Source: Chaetoceros tenuissimus
Lineage: Eukaryota; Bacillariophyta; Thalassiosirophyceae; Chaetocerotales; Chaetocerotaceae
Reading direction: 5' to 3'
Assembly (NCBI GenBank): GCA_021927905.1
Contig: BLLK01000015.1
Location: 1-24,073 of the forward strand
DNA: 24,073 nt
Part shown: positions 16,315 to 24,073 of the stretch, one piece after another
Numbering within the stretch: position 1 is the stretch's first letter
How the letters are laid out: every line of letters starts with the position of its first letter
Program-made: the position numbers and the translations under genes
The notes under the pieces: generated by a model
What the model was told of the DNA's origin: nothing
The model's input: the letters and a program-made list of their open reading frames with translations, nothing else
Databases searched by the model: none

Positions 16315-19107
16315 ATGTCAACTACAACGAAAGCATCGAGACATTCCAAGTCTCTTGTAGCTTCCATCGAAAGTCGTGACTGGATACATCTAAAGGAAAG
16401 ACTCCAACATGAAAAACATTCCGAGGCCAAGAAAAAGAAGCGTTCTGAAAAACTATTGCAAAATTATCAAGATGGGAATAACGCTTTGCATCTAGTGGCA
16501 ATGGCAAATGATGATACATCACTTGATCTCATGGACCAAATGATTCAAACCTTGATTTCAAGCAATGATGAGAATCATATCCTTGAACAGAATGATAGAG
16601 GTGAAACCCCTTTGCATCTAGCTTTGAATGCGAATCCTGTCAATGAGTCTATTGCTACTTTGCTAATGGATAAATGTCGAACATTGGATCTCATGAAACG
16701 AGATGTGAATGGTGAAACTCCATTGCATATTGCTCTAAAGAAAATAGACGATATAAGCCAAGAAGTAATCATTGCACTCATTGCAATGTGTAGAGATATT
16801 GACTTGATGAAGCAAGATAATCTAGGTAATACAAGTCTTCATATAGCTATTGAAACGCAACTGAGTGAGATGATTATACAATTATTGATCCAAAGGAGTC
16901 GAGAAATTGACCTATTACAACAGAATGTTGACGGGAATACGCCTTTGCACCTTGCACTTGAAATGGAACCTTTGAATGAATCTTTAGCCTATCAAATCAT
17001 TGAAAGATGTAACTCTATAGATTTGTTGAAGCAGAATGAAAAAGGAGATACAGTTTTGCATATCGGTAGTAGAGGGAATATTCATGACAACATCATCAAG
17101 GAGATTCTAAAAAAGGCTCCTGATGAATTGGTAGAGTGCACAAATGAAGAGTTTCAAAACACTGCTCTTCACGAGGCATTTCTTGCGAATGCTTCATTCG
17201 AAACTATTAATGCAATGCTTGCTATTGGTGGAAAAGACCTGGCGATTATGCAAAATAAAGATGGGAACACTGCACTACATTTTGGACATATGGACCTGGC
17301 TTGTTTGAATTCCCTAATCATGGAGGCTCCGAAAGAGTGGAAACATATTGTAAACAAAGACTCTCAAACTCCGATGCAACATCCAATGAATATCCAAAAA
17401 ATACGTGATATTTGTATTAGAAGCGAATTCAAAATAAATGCATTTCACTTTCTCGAGTCCAAAGACTTCCCATTACTGCACTATATTTCTTGGAAGGATG
17501 GAAAACAAGGGAACAACTGCTTTCATCATTTCCTACAGTCAAAAGAAGTCAAGGTTCCTCTAGAAGTTATCTCAAAAATGATTGAAATACGCTCTCGATC
17601 CTTGTTTGATGTAAATAGGGTCCAAGACACACCACTGCATGTGGCCTGTAAGAGTGGGCAGAGTAAAAGTGTCATACACCTAATGCTGCAAACCGGAAAG
17701 AAAGCATTAGTTATGAAACAAAATGCAGAACTGAGGACTGCACTTCATATCATATGCATGAAAGCGCCTCTTGAAGCCAATAAGAAAGATAAAGAATACG
17801 AAGATGCTTTAGTGAGTGATTTTGTCCACGCAGTAGAAGGAGATAGAGAGATTTTGGGTTTAAAAGATTGCAACGGAAAAAGAGCTGCAGATTTTAATGC
17901 TCGCTTGGATGGATATATGAGAACTGCGCTAGAAAATATAAACTTGAAAAAGATTCAAGATCAGAGAGAAGCTACAAGAAAAGAGCTTGAGGGAAAAAAG
18001 AGAAGGACAACAGAAAACAGTTCTACACTCGAACGGGTAGAAGAATCCAGAGAAGAAAAGAACTTTGAAACTCAGGAAGAAGAGGCTAACGAAATCAACG
18101 AATATGACTATGGAGGAGTCAAGAATCCTACAAAAGAAGATGTTCAACTCTTTATTTCTGCCAGATTCGATGGAGGAGAAACAGAACGAAAAGCGAGGCA
18201 ACTTTATGACTCTTTAGCAAAGATTGGAGGTCTAAAAGTATTCATGGTTGATCCACACTTGGGTGCGAATTTCAGTCGTGAAATTAAAGCTGCGCTCTTC
18301 AAAATGAAAGCGATGATAGCAGTTTGTTCCGATGACTATGGTGCAAAGACAAAAAATTCCAATTGCTCTTATGTAGAGCTAGCGTACGCTTTGTCGAAAC
18401 GCAAACTAATTATTCCTGTGAAACTTACGTCGAAGTGGCCACCAATGCCAAAAGATATTGATGGTAGAGCTCAAAATGACGTAGTATTTCATGATGGATT
18501 GACCTATGTCGACATGGCAAATGATTGGGACCCTGATAAATGTGCTGAGCAAGTGTATCTATCATTTCATCAATATCTGAGAAGTGATGCCTCAGCTCTA
18601 CGCTCATCAGAATCTACTTGCGTCTCCATGGGAAGTACTGTGCACACGTCCGGTGAATCTGGTAATGTAGGCACAAGTCTCCCAACTATTGTGGAAGGTT
18701 TACCAAAAGTAAATTGGCCAAAAAGAGTATTAGGGTTAGGGTTTGGGTTATGGTTATCATCGCCAAGAAATACAGGTTCTAAAAAGAAATATATTCTATC
18801 ACACCCAATACTCTTGTTGGACTATACTGGAGATAATATCACAATATGTATCTGTGGACAAAAGTTCGAGTCTTCCAAGATGACCACATTGGTAACATTG
18901 ATGATACTGTCTCTATTCTACTTTATTGTAATTGGACACAAACTGAATATTATTATAGACGAAGAAGTTGCAAGAATCCACGACATGGAGTGTGTGAGAC
19001 CATTCAATCCAATAGGGTTTACATCTCCAATTTCATATAGTGATAAAATTGGATTCTGCTATCGATCGTTACGCACTTATCCAGACGAGTACGACTATCA
19101 TGAGTAA
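16315..19107 (+). CDS. Ankyrin repeat - TIR domain - transmembrane protein
   Basis: 930 residues with no visible intron. A basic N-terminus (EAKKKKRSEK) leads into about ten ankyrin-type repeats (about 54-535), shown by DGNNALHLV, RGETPLHLAL, NGETPLHIAL, LGNTSLHIAI, DGNTPLHLAL, KGDTVLHI and QDTPLHVACKSGQ. A highly charged coiled-coil-like linker follows (about 550-600). The TIR domain spans about 609-757: DVQLFISARFD, LKVFMVDPHLGANF, MIAVCSDDY, SYVELAYALSKRKLIIPV. Glu688 in SYVEL occupies the catalytic Glu position of NAD-cleaving TIRs. A Ser/Thr-rich stretch, an LGLGFGLWL segment (806-814, read from telomere-like DNA) and one transmembrane helix (about 856-876) precede a 54-residue tail. The architecture suggests a membrane-tethered sensor whose TIR signals or cleaves NAD; that is inference. 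The start ATG has an A-rich context (agaaATG). Confidence 0.88.
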   Translation: MSTTTKASRHSKSLVASIESRDWIHLKERLQHEKHSEAKKKKRSEKLLQNYQDGNNALHLVAMANDDTSLDLMDQMIQTLISSNDENHILEQNDRGETPLHLALNANPVNESIATLLMDKCRTLDLMKRDVNGETPLHIALKKIDDISQEVIIALIAMCRDIDLMKQDNLGNTSLHIAIETQLSEMIIQLLIQRSREIDLLQQNVDGNTPLHLALEMEPLNESLAYQIIERCNSIDLLKQNEKGDTVLHIGSRGNIHDNIIKEILKKAPDELVECTNEEFQNTALHEAFLANASFETINAMLAIGGKDLAIMQNKDGNTALHFGHMDLACLNSLIMEAPKEWKHIVNKDSQTPMQHPMNIQKIRDICIRSEFKINAFHFLESKDFPLLHYISWKDGKQGNNCFHHFLQSKEVKVPLEVISKMIEIRSRSLFDVNRVQDTPLHVACKSGQSKSVIHLMLQTGKKALVMKQNAELRTALHIICMKAPLEANKKDKEYEDALVSDFVHAVEGDREILGLKDCNGKRAADFNARLDGYMRTALENINLKKIQDQREATRKELEGKKRRTTENSSTLERVEESREEKNFETQEEEANEINEYDYGGVKNPTKEDVQLFISARFDGGETERKARQLYDSLAKIGGLKVFMVDPHLGANFSREIKAALFKMKAMIAVCSDDYGAKTKNSNCSYVELAYALSKRKLIIPVKLTSKWPPMPKDIDGRAQNDVVFHDGLTYVDMANDWDPDKCAEQVYLSFHQYLRSDASALRSSESTCVSMGSTVHTSGESGNVGTSLPTIVEGLPKVNWPKRVLGLGFGLWLSSPRNTGSKKKYILSHPILLLDYTGDNITICICGQKFESSKMTTLVTLMILSLFYFIVIGHKLNIIIDEEVARIHDMECVRPFNPIGFTSPISYSDKIGFCYRSLRTYPDEYDYHE
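18730..18756 (+). repeat. Interstitial telomere-like TTAGGG tract inside the ankyrin-TIR coding sequence
   Basis: The hexamers read TTAGGG, TTAGGG, TTTGGG, TTATGG, TTA: two perfect and two one-mismatch telomere-type units. They are in frame and encode LGLGFGLWL between the TIR domain and the transmembrane helix. Confidence 0.85.
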
Positions 19108-19160
19108 CTACAACCCTTAACATGTTGTTATATAAAATCTTTCTATTATTCTCTTGTGAA

Positions 19161-20246
19161 TCAAACTACTGAACAAGGTTCGTATGTCATTCTACCTCCA
19201 ACCTCATCAAAACCAAATGCGGCTTGACCCATGAGACTGAAGAAGGCAATGTCTTCCTGTGTAAAGACATCTGTATGTAGAATGCCCGCACTTTCGTTGC
19301 ATTTAATCTTTCCGTCGGCATCTACTTCTGGATCGAATGATACATGTGGACAATGGTGTTGATTATTCTTTGCCATGAAGCCATGTAAGATTCTACAAGC
19401 CCTAGAATTACCATCAATAAAACCTGTAACACCATCTGCACCTATTGTTACATCCGGCAATGCCATCGCTTGTTCCACGCAGTCTTCCATCTTTTCATTC
19501 ATCTTTGCACTCTTGCTAGCCTTTGCACTTTTGGACTTCTTCAAGCCTCGGACCCCTCCTTCACTTCTACTATTTTTCATACTGTAATCCCAGCTATCAC
19601 TCTCTCCATTGCCATAATCTTCACATACATTCAAAATCTTGTCGCAAATGTATTCAGCCGAAGCTTCTGATCTTGAGAAAAGTGAAAACATCTCCGTCAC
19701 AAACAAGTTTGGAGTCCAGATTTCATAACTCTGAACATCAATCGGTTCAAATGGATCATCTGTAATGTTGAACGTAACTCTAACACCAATAGTCATGGAG
19801 GCACAAGCTTCAGTATTATTCACAGTATAATATGGATTCAAATGCATGTTTTGACTCTCGGCGGTCAAAGTGCGGCACTGACCACCATTACCGATACTAC
19901 GAACATATCCTGGAATCGAAGGTCCTATTTGAGTAGTCGCTGTGACGTGATCGCCTGAGAGAGCACTTAGATACTCAGTGATACCATCTGGTCCATAGTA
20001 CTTCCCAGCTGGTGCATAGTGCATGACTGTATGTTCTTTGATTTGAGTAGGGGTATCGCTTTGATCTTGTTTTTGAGCTGCTGCTAGAGCATAAAAACAT
20101 TTGCAGTTCTCAACTAAGTTTTCTCCGTCGACGAGCGCTTCGTCCGCTCCTGGAGGTGGACATGGATACTCTTGTGATGAGGCAGGAAGAGAGCAAAGTC
20201 CATTTAGGAGTACAAGATGAAAAGTTGCAAAAGATTTCAGCTTCAT
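19161..20246 (-). CDS. Secreted NTF2/SnoaL-like protein with silaffin-type Lys/Ser cluster
   Basis: 361 residues. Residues 1-24 form a signal peptide (FHLVLLNGLCSLPASSQ). Residues about 45-205 look like a SnoaL/NTF2-type alpha+beta fold: a Cys-containing first helix (ENCKCFYALAAAQ), YYGPDGITEYLSAL, then strands GVRVTFNITDD and VQSYEIWTPNLFVTEMF. At 236-248 is KKSKSAKASKSAK, a Lys/Ser/Ala cluster like those in diatom silaffins and silica-matrix proteins, where Lys and Ser are heavily modified. The C-terminal third is Cys-containing (CVEQAMALPDV, CRILHGF, HHCPHVSFDP) and not recognised. Two N-glycosylation sequons (NNTE, NITD) fit secretion. Silica-associated or cell-wall location is inferred from the cluster. 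It is divergent from the oxygenase gene. Confidence 0.65.
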   Translation of the reverse strand: MKLKSFATFHLVLLNGLCSLPASSQEYPCPPPGADEALVDGENLVENCKCFYALAAAQKQDQSDTPTQIKEHTVMHYAPAGKYYGPDGITEYLSALSGDHVTATTQIGPSIPGYVRSIGNGGQCRTLTAESQNMHLNPYYTVNNTEACASMTIGVRVTFNITDDPFEPIDVQSYEIWTPNLFVTEMFSLFSRSEASAEYICDKILNVCEDYGNGESDSWDYSMKNSRSEGGVRGLKKSKSAKASKSAKMNEKMEDCVEQAMALPDVTIGADGVTGFIDGNSRACRILHGFMAKNNQHHCPHVSFDPEVDADGKIKCNESAGILHTDVFTQEDIAFFSLMGQAAFGFDEVGGRMTYEPCSVV

Positions 20247-20610
20247 ATCTTTCTTATTCTTTTTGGAAAAGTGTCAATATTGTATCTATGTAGTAGTCTA
20301 GGTGATCGGTGAAGTTAAAAAAGATACGGGAGGACAGAGAAGGCCTTCTCAATATCACCTCTGGAAAGGGGATGCTTCATTTTTCTGGATATTTTAGCTG
20401 TGTAATCCACTTTGGCTTGGGCTTTGAAACAAACGTCATCTCATTCATCTTTCCATCTTTCTCGCTCTCCTTCAATATTGAGGATGAAAAAACTCACACT
20501 AGTACGTAGCACAAATTACACCTAAACAAATTTGTGAAACCAAAGGCAATATCTCACCAATTAGAAGAAAAGAGTCACCAAGACGAAACTGTGAAAGAAA
20601 AGAGAGAATC
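20247..20610. promoter_or_regulatory. Divergent promoter region, NTF2-like / 2OG oxygenase genes
   Basis: 364 bp between divergent starts. It is A-rich before 20611. An open frame (20309-20509) looks spurious. No regulatory site is firmly identified. Confidence 0.4.
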
Positions 20611-21468
20611 ATGAAATTATTTCCAGCTTTGCTTCAACTTGGAAGCACAACTGCGTTTCTTGTTTCAAGAGGAGCGACGATATCGTCATCGTCTCATAGT
20701 AGCATGTCACAAACCACAACAGCACTCAAAGTGAGCGAGCTTCATATTCCAGGATACAGAGAATCCAAGATGCCATTCATTCTCACGGAAGAAGATATGT
20801 CATCATCAGATGGCTCAACAATAGTCGCTATTCAAGAACAAACATATACAAGTCAAGATTACGAATCTCAAATTCCGTATGAATCCGGTCATTTACTTCA
20901 TAAAACAAAGAATCAAGTGTTTTCTACTCAAGAGTGTCAATATATCGTACAAGAAGCAGAGTATATAGCTGATCAAATGGGATGGACCACCAATCGTCAT
21001 GGAAATTATCCTACGACTGATATACCTCTTGTGGAATTGCCAAATACGTTACGTTTTCTCAAGCGGACGCTAGTGGAACGTGTCTATCCTTTACTGAGAA
21101 CGCAATTTCAAGAGTTCTTACCACCTGGTGATGCTCCATTTAAACTGCAAGTAGCAGATGGATTTATAGTCAAATATGATGCAGAAGGAGGTCAAAGTGA
21201 ATTGAAACCTCATAGGGATGGATCTGTATTGAGTTTTAACATTGCTCTCAATCCAGCGCATGAATTTGAAGGTGGAGGGACCTGGTTCAATTCATTAAAT
21301 GATGCAGTCAAAATTGATGAGGGGCAAATGGTTTCACATGCGAGTGGTGTGCTTCATGGTGGACATGCGATTACAAGCGGAAAAAGATATATTCTTGTAG
21401 CATTTGTCATTTTGGAAGGATATGATGCTTGGTCCATGAGATTTTACAATAGTATTCGTGATAAATAG
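20611..21468 (+). CDS. 2-oxoglutarate/Fe(II) oxygenase (prolyl 4-hydroxylase-like), probably plastid-targeted
   Basis: 285 residues. The double-stranded beta-helix core has the Fe(II) triad His201-x-Asp203 (LKPHRDGSVLSFNIALN) and His249 (GVLHGGH). Arg259 (SGKRYILVAF) sits ten residues after the distal His, the 2-oxoglutarate-binding position. FEGGGTWF matches the P4Hc family's strand. The N-terminus (MKLFPALLQLGSTTAFLVSRG) is a signal peptide with Phe16 just after the predicted cleavage site, followed by a Ser/Thr-rich, acid-free stretch. That is the bipartite plastid-targeting pattern of diatoms (ASAFAP-like motif). Known relatives hydroxylate prolines or other protein side chains, or small molecules; the substrate here is unknown. 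It is divergent from the NTF2-like gene. Confidence 0.82.
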   Translation: MKLFPALLQLGSTTAFLVSRGATISSSSHSSMSQTTTALKVSELHIPGYRESKMPFILTEEDMSSSDGSTIVAIQEQTYTSQDYESQIPYESGHLLHKTKNQVFSTQECQYIVQEAEYIADQMGWTTNRHGNYPTTDIPLVELPNTLRFLKRTLVERVYPLLRTQFQEFLPPGDAPFKLQVADGFIVKYDAEGGQSELKPHRDGSVLSFNIALNPAHEFEGGGTWFNSLNDAVKIDEGQMVSHASGVLHGGHAITSGKRYILVAFVILEGYDAWSMRFYNSIRDK

Positions 21469-21974
21469 ATTAAAAGAATGCAAATAGGAAAATTAATAAT
21501 TTCTACATAAGTTTTGTTTTTCGTAGTTCAAAACGAAAAAAGTTATTTTTTACATTTTCCAATGATTCACATGTCAATATACGTCACTGACAGTCTCGAT
21601 GAGAACCGTACAGACCCAGTCATCTCCTCTGTTGCTTTACATTTTTTCTCGAATTTCTGAGAAAACGAACAACCTACAGCTGACACGATCGAATTATGCT
21701 GACATGGCTTTTCGCTGGTGCGTTTCCCTATTGCTCAAAAAGAATTCAATACAAAGAGAACGCAAACATCTAAACATTAATTGAAGAAATATGAGGCTAC
21801 AAGATCCACAACGCAATTCTAAAGAACAGCAAGTCAATACTACTAAGGGTACCAATCAAGAAGATATGGAAAATGTTTCGAGAAGCCAAGACAACGATAT
21901 GAGGTCTGATGATTCCTCCTGTGAAACAAATGTTGCGTCACCGACAGCTGCTAGGTGTCAGGAAGATGAGGAAG
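21469..21974. other. Region between the oxygenase gene and the retrotransposon 3' end
   Basis: It contains the 3' UTR of the oxygenase gene and two short plus-strand frames (21599-21784 and 21791-21979). Only the second, listed separately, has gene-like features. Confidence 0.5.
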
Positions 21975-21979
21975 AATAA
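21791..21979 (+). CDS. Small acidic open frame ending at the retrotransposon tail, possibly a truncated gene
   Basis: 62 codons starting at ATG with an A-rich context (gaaatATG). The product is very hydrophilic, rich in Asn, Gln, Ser, Asp and Glu (ends ARCQEDEEE). Its stop codon TAA is made by the AAT repeat that forms the 3' tail of the retrotransposon. It may be the broken 5' part of a gene into which the element inserted, or a chance frame. No family is recognised. Confidence 0.25.
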   Translation: MRLQDPQRNSKEQQVNTTKGTNQEDMENVSRSQDNDMRSDDSSCETNVASPTAARCQEDEEE

Positions 21980-22073
21980 TAATAATAAAATCTTTACTGA
22001 CGTTAATCACTACATTATGAGTATCAACTTCATTACATCGGCCCAATTGGGTGGATGAAAAAGGGGAAGGAGT

Positions 22074-23666
22074 TTATGTTGTTTGCATATATGTTGTGAT
22101 AAGTGATGGCGCTATGTAAGCTTTAGAAGCCTTCCATGTAGCGATCCATTCTTGAATGCGTTCTAGCGGTTGTGACAAAAGTGTCTCAACTGTCTCAGGT
22201 ATCAGTCTTGTCAATGCTCTGTGGTCTGGTCGTGGTGCAGATAGTAGTGCCCGAACTTGAACCTTGGCTTTGTCTCGGTCTATGATATATTCCTTCGCAG
22301 TAATAGCTGTATGGGCCACTTCGTTATGCACCTGCCATCGGTTCAGCACGATGTAAGTTGCCTCTTGGATCATCATTTTGGAGAGTACTGTAGATTTGAA
22401 ATGTGCAGGGAGCGAGGAGTTTGCTGGTAACTGTGCAGCCAGTCTCGAGTATTCCTTGTGCTGTAATTCCTCCCAGCGCTTGGACTGTCTCCCGAGCAGG
22501 AATTGATCCCACCCTAATATGTCTTGTTCGTCCAGTGCTTCTTGGAGCAAAGGATCTGTATGATCATCTAGTTGCATAGGTACAATTCGTTGGCTTTGTA
22601 GCGTAGCCTTCACTCGTTGCAGTATCACACTTTGCATCTCACGATGTACTTTGTATCGTTTGAATACGTTATGAAGTTTCCTTGTCTCACTTGCTGCTTC
22701 TTTCGATATTGGAGACTTTGTGCATCGCAAGAAATGACAGCGGTAGTCGCTCTCACCACACCCGAATGGGCAGTATGTGCTTGTGTGACCCGATTTGAAA
22801 TTGCCAGACTCCTTGAACATGGCATCTCTTTCACAGGTGTGGTGCCATCCATGTTGCATTTTGATAATGTTGGTTCGTTTGCCTGGAGATACTGCCTTGA
22901 GGTACCGCTCTAGTGCTTGCCAGTTGACTGTATTGAATTCATTGTCTGACCAGCCGGTCTTACCCTTGATATACTGCCTCAGGTTGTCTCCTAATAAATG
23001 CACCCGTAATTGGTGGTGGAATCCTTGAGTGACCGCAATCCCGTCCATTAATATCTGTGCTCGTTCACTACAGAACAATGGTGCCTGTGGCATTGTTTCA
23101 TCTGACTCACGATGCACCTCTGCCAATGCATCCATGTCTATATTATGCTGTGCTTCGATGGTAACATCTTCTGAATCATCATCCTGATGCCCTTTTACCC
23201 AAGACTCTTCTATGATGACATTTGGGAATCTCTCACACACTCTCGTTATCTCTGCCCATACGTCATAATCAGTTGCAAATGGTGATGCATCTGTGTAAAA
23301 GGAATGGACTATTTTCACCCGTCGAAGACTCTCTTGATTGTCGTAGCGAAAGAGAAAGGTTGACTTTGAGTCTGTTACCTCATTTGTGACTGCTATAGCA
23401 AGAATTGTATATAGTGCTCCTAGTTGCGACATCTGCTCTGTTCTGAGTGAGGTGATCCACCTCCGGTCCCCATTAGTTACTGCTCCAGCTGTCAAAGTGC
23501 CCCTATCATCATACAAATTGTCATGTGGTATTATTCTATAGGCATGGCTACCTCGTCCATCCTTCACAGAGCCGTCACCAAAGATTGTGATGGTCCTTCC
23601 CTCTCTCAATGCTGCTACTACCGCCAAAGTACTGTCGTCAGTCCATTCCTCACTCTGTATTCCCAT
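22074..23666 (-). CDS. Retrotransposon RNase H plus zinc-knuckle polyprotein segment
   Basis: 530 codons from ATG 23666; the frame is open back to 23705, where the TTAGGG-type tract creates a stop. The RNase H domain (about 27-187) keeps all four carboxylates: Asp31 (FGDGS), Glu77 (RTEQMSQLGAL), Asp109 (RYDNQESL) and Asp179 (HNIDMDALAE), plus His160 (VKGHQDD). A zf-RVT-like motif follows at 299-315 (CPFGCGESDYRCHFLRC; C-x3-C-x7-H-x3-C). The C-terminal ~210 residues are the helical tail seen in such elements. The ATG is probably an internal Met of the original polyprotein rather than a true start. RNase H would degrade the RNA strand of the cDNA hybrid. Confidence 0.8.
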   Translation of the reverse strand: MGIQSEEWTDDSTLAVVAALREGRTITIFGDGSVKDGRGSHAYRIIPHDNLYDDRGTLTAGAVTNGDRRWITSLRTEQMSQLGALYTILAIAVTNEVTDSKSTFLFRYDNQESLRRVKIVHSFYTDASPFATDYDVWAEITRVCERFPNVIIEESWVKGHQDDDSEDVTIEAQHNIDMDALAEVHRESDETMPQAPLFCSERAQILMDGIAVTQGFHHQLRVHLLGDNLRQYIKGKTGWSDNEFNTVNWQALERYLKAVSPGKRTNIIKMQHGWHHTCERDAMFKESGNFKSGHTSTYCPFGCGESDYRCHFLRCTKSPISKEAASETRKLHNVFKRYKVHREMQSVILQRVKATLQSQRIVPMQLDDHTDPLLQEALDEQDILGWDQFLLGRQSKRWEELQHKEYSRLAAQLPANSSLPAHFKSTVLSKMMIQEATYIVLNRWQVHNEVAHTAITAKEYIIDRDKAKVQVRALLSAPRPDHRALTRLIPETVETLLSQPLERIQEWIATWKASKAYIAPSLITTYMQTT

Positions 23667-24073
23667 TATTTGCTTGATGTGGCTTGGTTGAGTCGCAATG
23701 TACTGTTAGGGTTAGGGTTAGTCTATTGAATCCCATTTTTGGCAACAGTGCATTTGTCATCGGAACTTGTATTGCTTTGCACTGCTTTGTCGTAAACGTT
23801 GTGTGCTGTAGAGGATATATGATCGCTGGCTTATACTGAATGGAGTGAATCATGTATGCTTGTTGTCTTGTGATATGTGACATGGACACTCGTCCTGCCA
23901 TTTCCTCTACTTGTAACTTTCGCGCCTTGAATTCATCACTATTAGAACCGCTTAGAGCATTCCTTACTCCTAGATACTTCTCTCCGTTGTTTGGTTCCAG
24001 TCGTTTCAATACTTCCTTTTGCAAGAGCTGGTTATTGGGTTGAAGCTCTATTTGTGTCTCATTCTCATTGATG
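23650..24073 (-). pseudogene. Reverse transcriptase C-terminal (thumb) fragment of the retrotransposon
   Basis: The frame is open from the right edge. It reads KYLGVRNALSG, then AYMIHSIQYKPAIIYPLQ, VPMTNALLPKMGFNR, a thumb/connection-type segment of LINE reverse transcriptases. After MGFNR the frame runs into the telomere-like tract (LTLTLT) and then into the RNase H region in the wrong frame, ending at 23650. The catalytic palm (YxDD) would lie outside the window. Sequence expected between the thumb and RNase H appears to be missing. Confidence 0.7.
23706..23721 (+). repeat. Interstitial telomere-like tract at the retrotransposon break
   Basis: TTAGGGTTAGGGTTAG: two perfect hexamers plus four bases. 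It sits precisely between the RT fragment and the RNase H frame and introduces a stop into the latter frame (minus-strand TAA at 23708-23706). Confidence 0.88.

Larger units (their letters stand above)
21975..24073 (-). mobile_element. Degraded non-LTR (LINE-type) retrotransposon, 5' part beyond the window
   Basis: Read on the minus strand the order is: RT C-terminal fragment, a TTAGGG-type tract, RNase H, zinc-knuckle region, C-terminal tail, about 85 bp of 3' UTR, then a tandem ATT tail (plus-strand AAT repeats at 21975-21990). The RT then RNase H order without protease or integrase, and the short tandem-repeat 3' tail, fit a LINE rather than an LTR element. No target-site duplication can be checked because the 5' end is outside the window. 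The frame is interrupted at 23706-23721, so this copy is probably dead, although the RNase H frame is intact. Confidence 0.75.

Noticed and set aside
18707-18960. Possible intron removing the telomere-like tract and the membrane helix
   Set aside because: A weak donor (GTAAAT) and acceptor (TTATAG) exist, but the frame is open throughout, the length exceeds all other introns here, and the donor does not match the GTRAGT seen in the six others.
21975-24073. LTR retrotransposon
   Set aside because: No LTR, integrase or protease sequence is visible; the zf-RVT-like motif after RNase H and the tandem-repeat 3' tail fit a non-LTR element better.

Overview
The window is AT-rich nuclear DNA from a single-celled eukaryote, most likely a diatom; a Chaetoceros-like centric diatom is my guess from gene content alone. 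The support is: compact mostly intronless genes on both strands; six inferred short introns (85-136 bp), all GTRAGT...AG and all phase 0; secreted proteins built from ShKT-like six-cysteine modules; an HSF-type factor with its DNA-binding domain in the middle of the chain; an N-terminal presequence with Phe at the predicted cleavage site, as in heterokont plastid targeting; and a secreted protein with a Lys/Ser cluster of silaffin type. No rRNA, tRNA, CRISPR array or bacterial-style operon was seen.

Layout, left to right: (1) 1-1478, minus: a TIR-like/TPR ('kinesin light chain-like') protein with a likely lipidated N-terminus, running off the left edge and carrying an apparent 1-base frameshift near 411-419. 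(2) 1972-5091, minus: a six-exon secreted protein with a signal peptide, an extracellular module, HYR/PKD-type repeats, an EGF-like region and two ShKT-like modules; exons 3 and 5 are duplicates. (3) 5092-6987: a 1.9 kb stretch with no convincing gene. (4) 6988-7710, minus: an unknown nuclear-type protein. (5) 7964-9220, minus: a secreted PI-PLC X-domain protein with two ShKT-like modules. (6) 9513-10907, minus: a tRNA-dihydrouridine synthase, divergent from (7) 11265-11666, plus: a small mitochondrial membrane protein resembling the complex I ESSS/NDUFB11 subunit. (8) 12544-13872, minus: an HSF-type transcription factor. (9) 14769-15785, minus: an SGNH-hydrolase-like protein, divergent from (10) 16315-19107, plus: a 930-residue ankyrin-TIR-transmembrane protein. 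(11) 19161-20246, minus: a secreted NTF2/SnoaL-like protein with the Lys/Ser cluster, divergent from (12) 20611-21468, plus: a probably plastid-targeted 2OG-Fe(II) oxygenase. (13) About 21975-24073, minus: a degraded non-LTR retrotransposon with an RT remnant, an apparently complete RNase H and a zinc-knuckle region.

The genes do not form an obvious pathway. Two points stand out. First, two TIR-type proteins with opposite domain order (TIR-like then TPR; ankyrin then TIR) both carry membrane-anchoring features, which resembles modular sensing or cell-death receptors. Second, two tracts of telomere-type TTAGGG repeat lie far from any visible chromosome end: one is read in frame inside the ankyrin-TIR gene, the other sits exactly where the retrotransposon reading frame is broken. 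All functional calls are by eye; no database search was possible.
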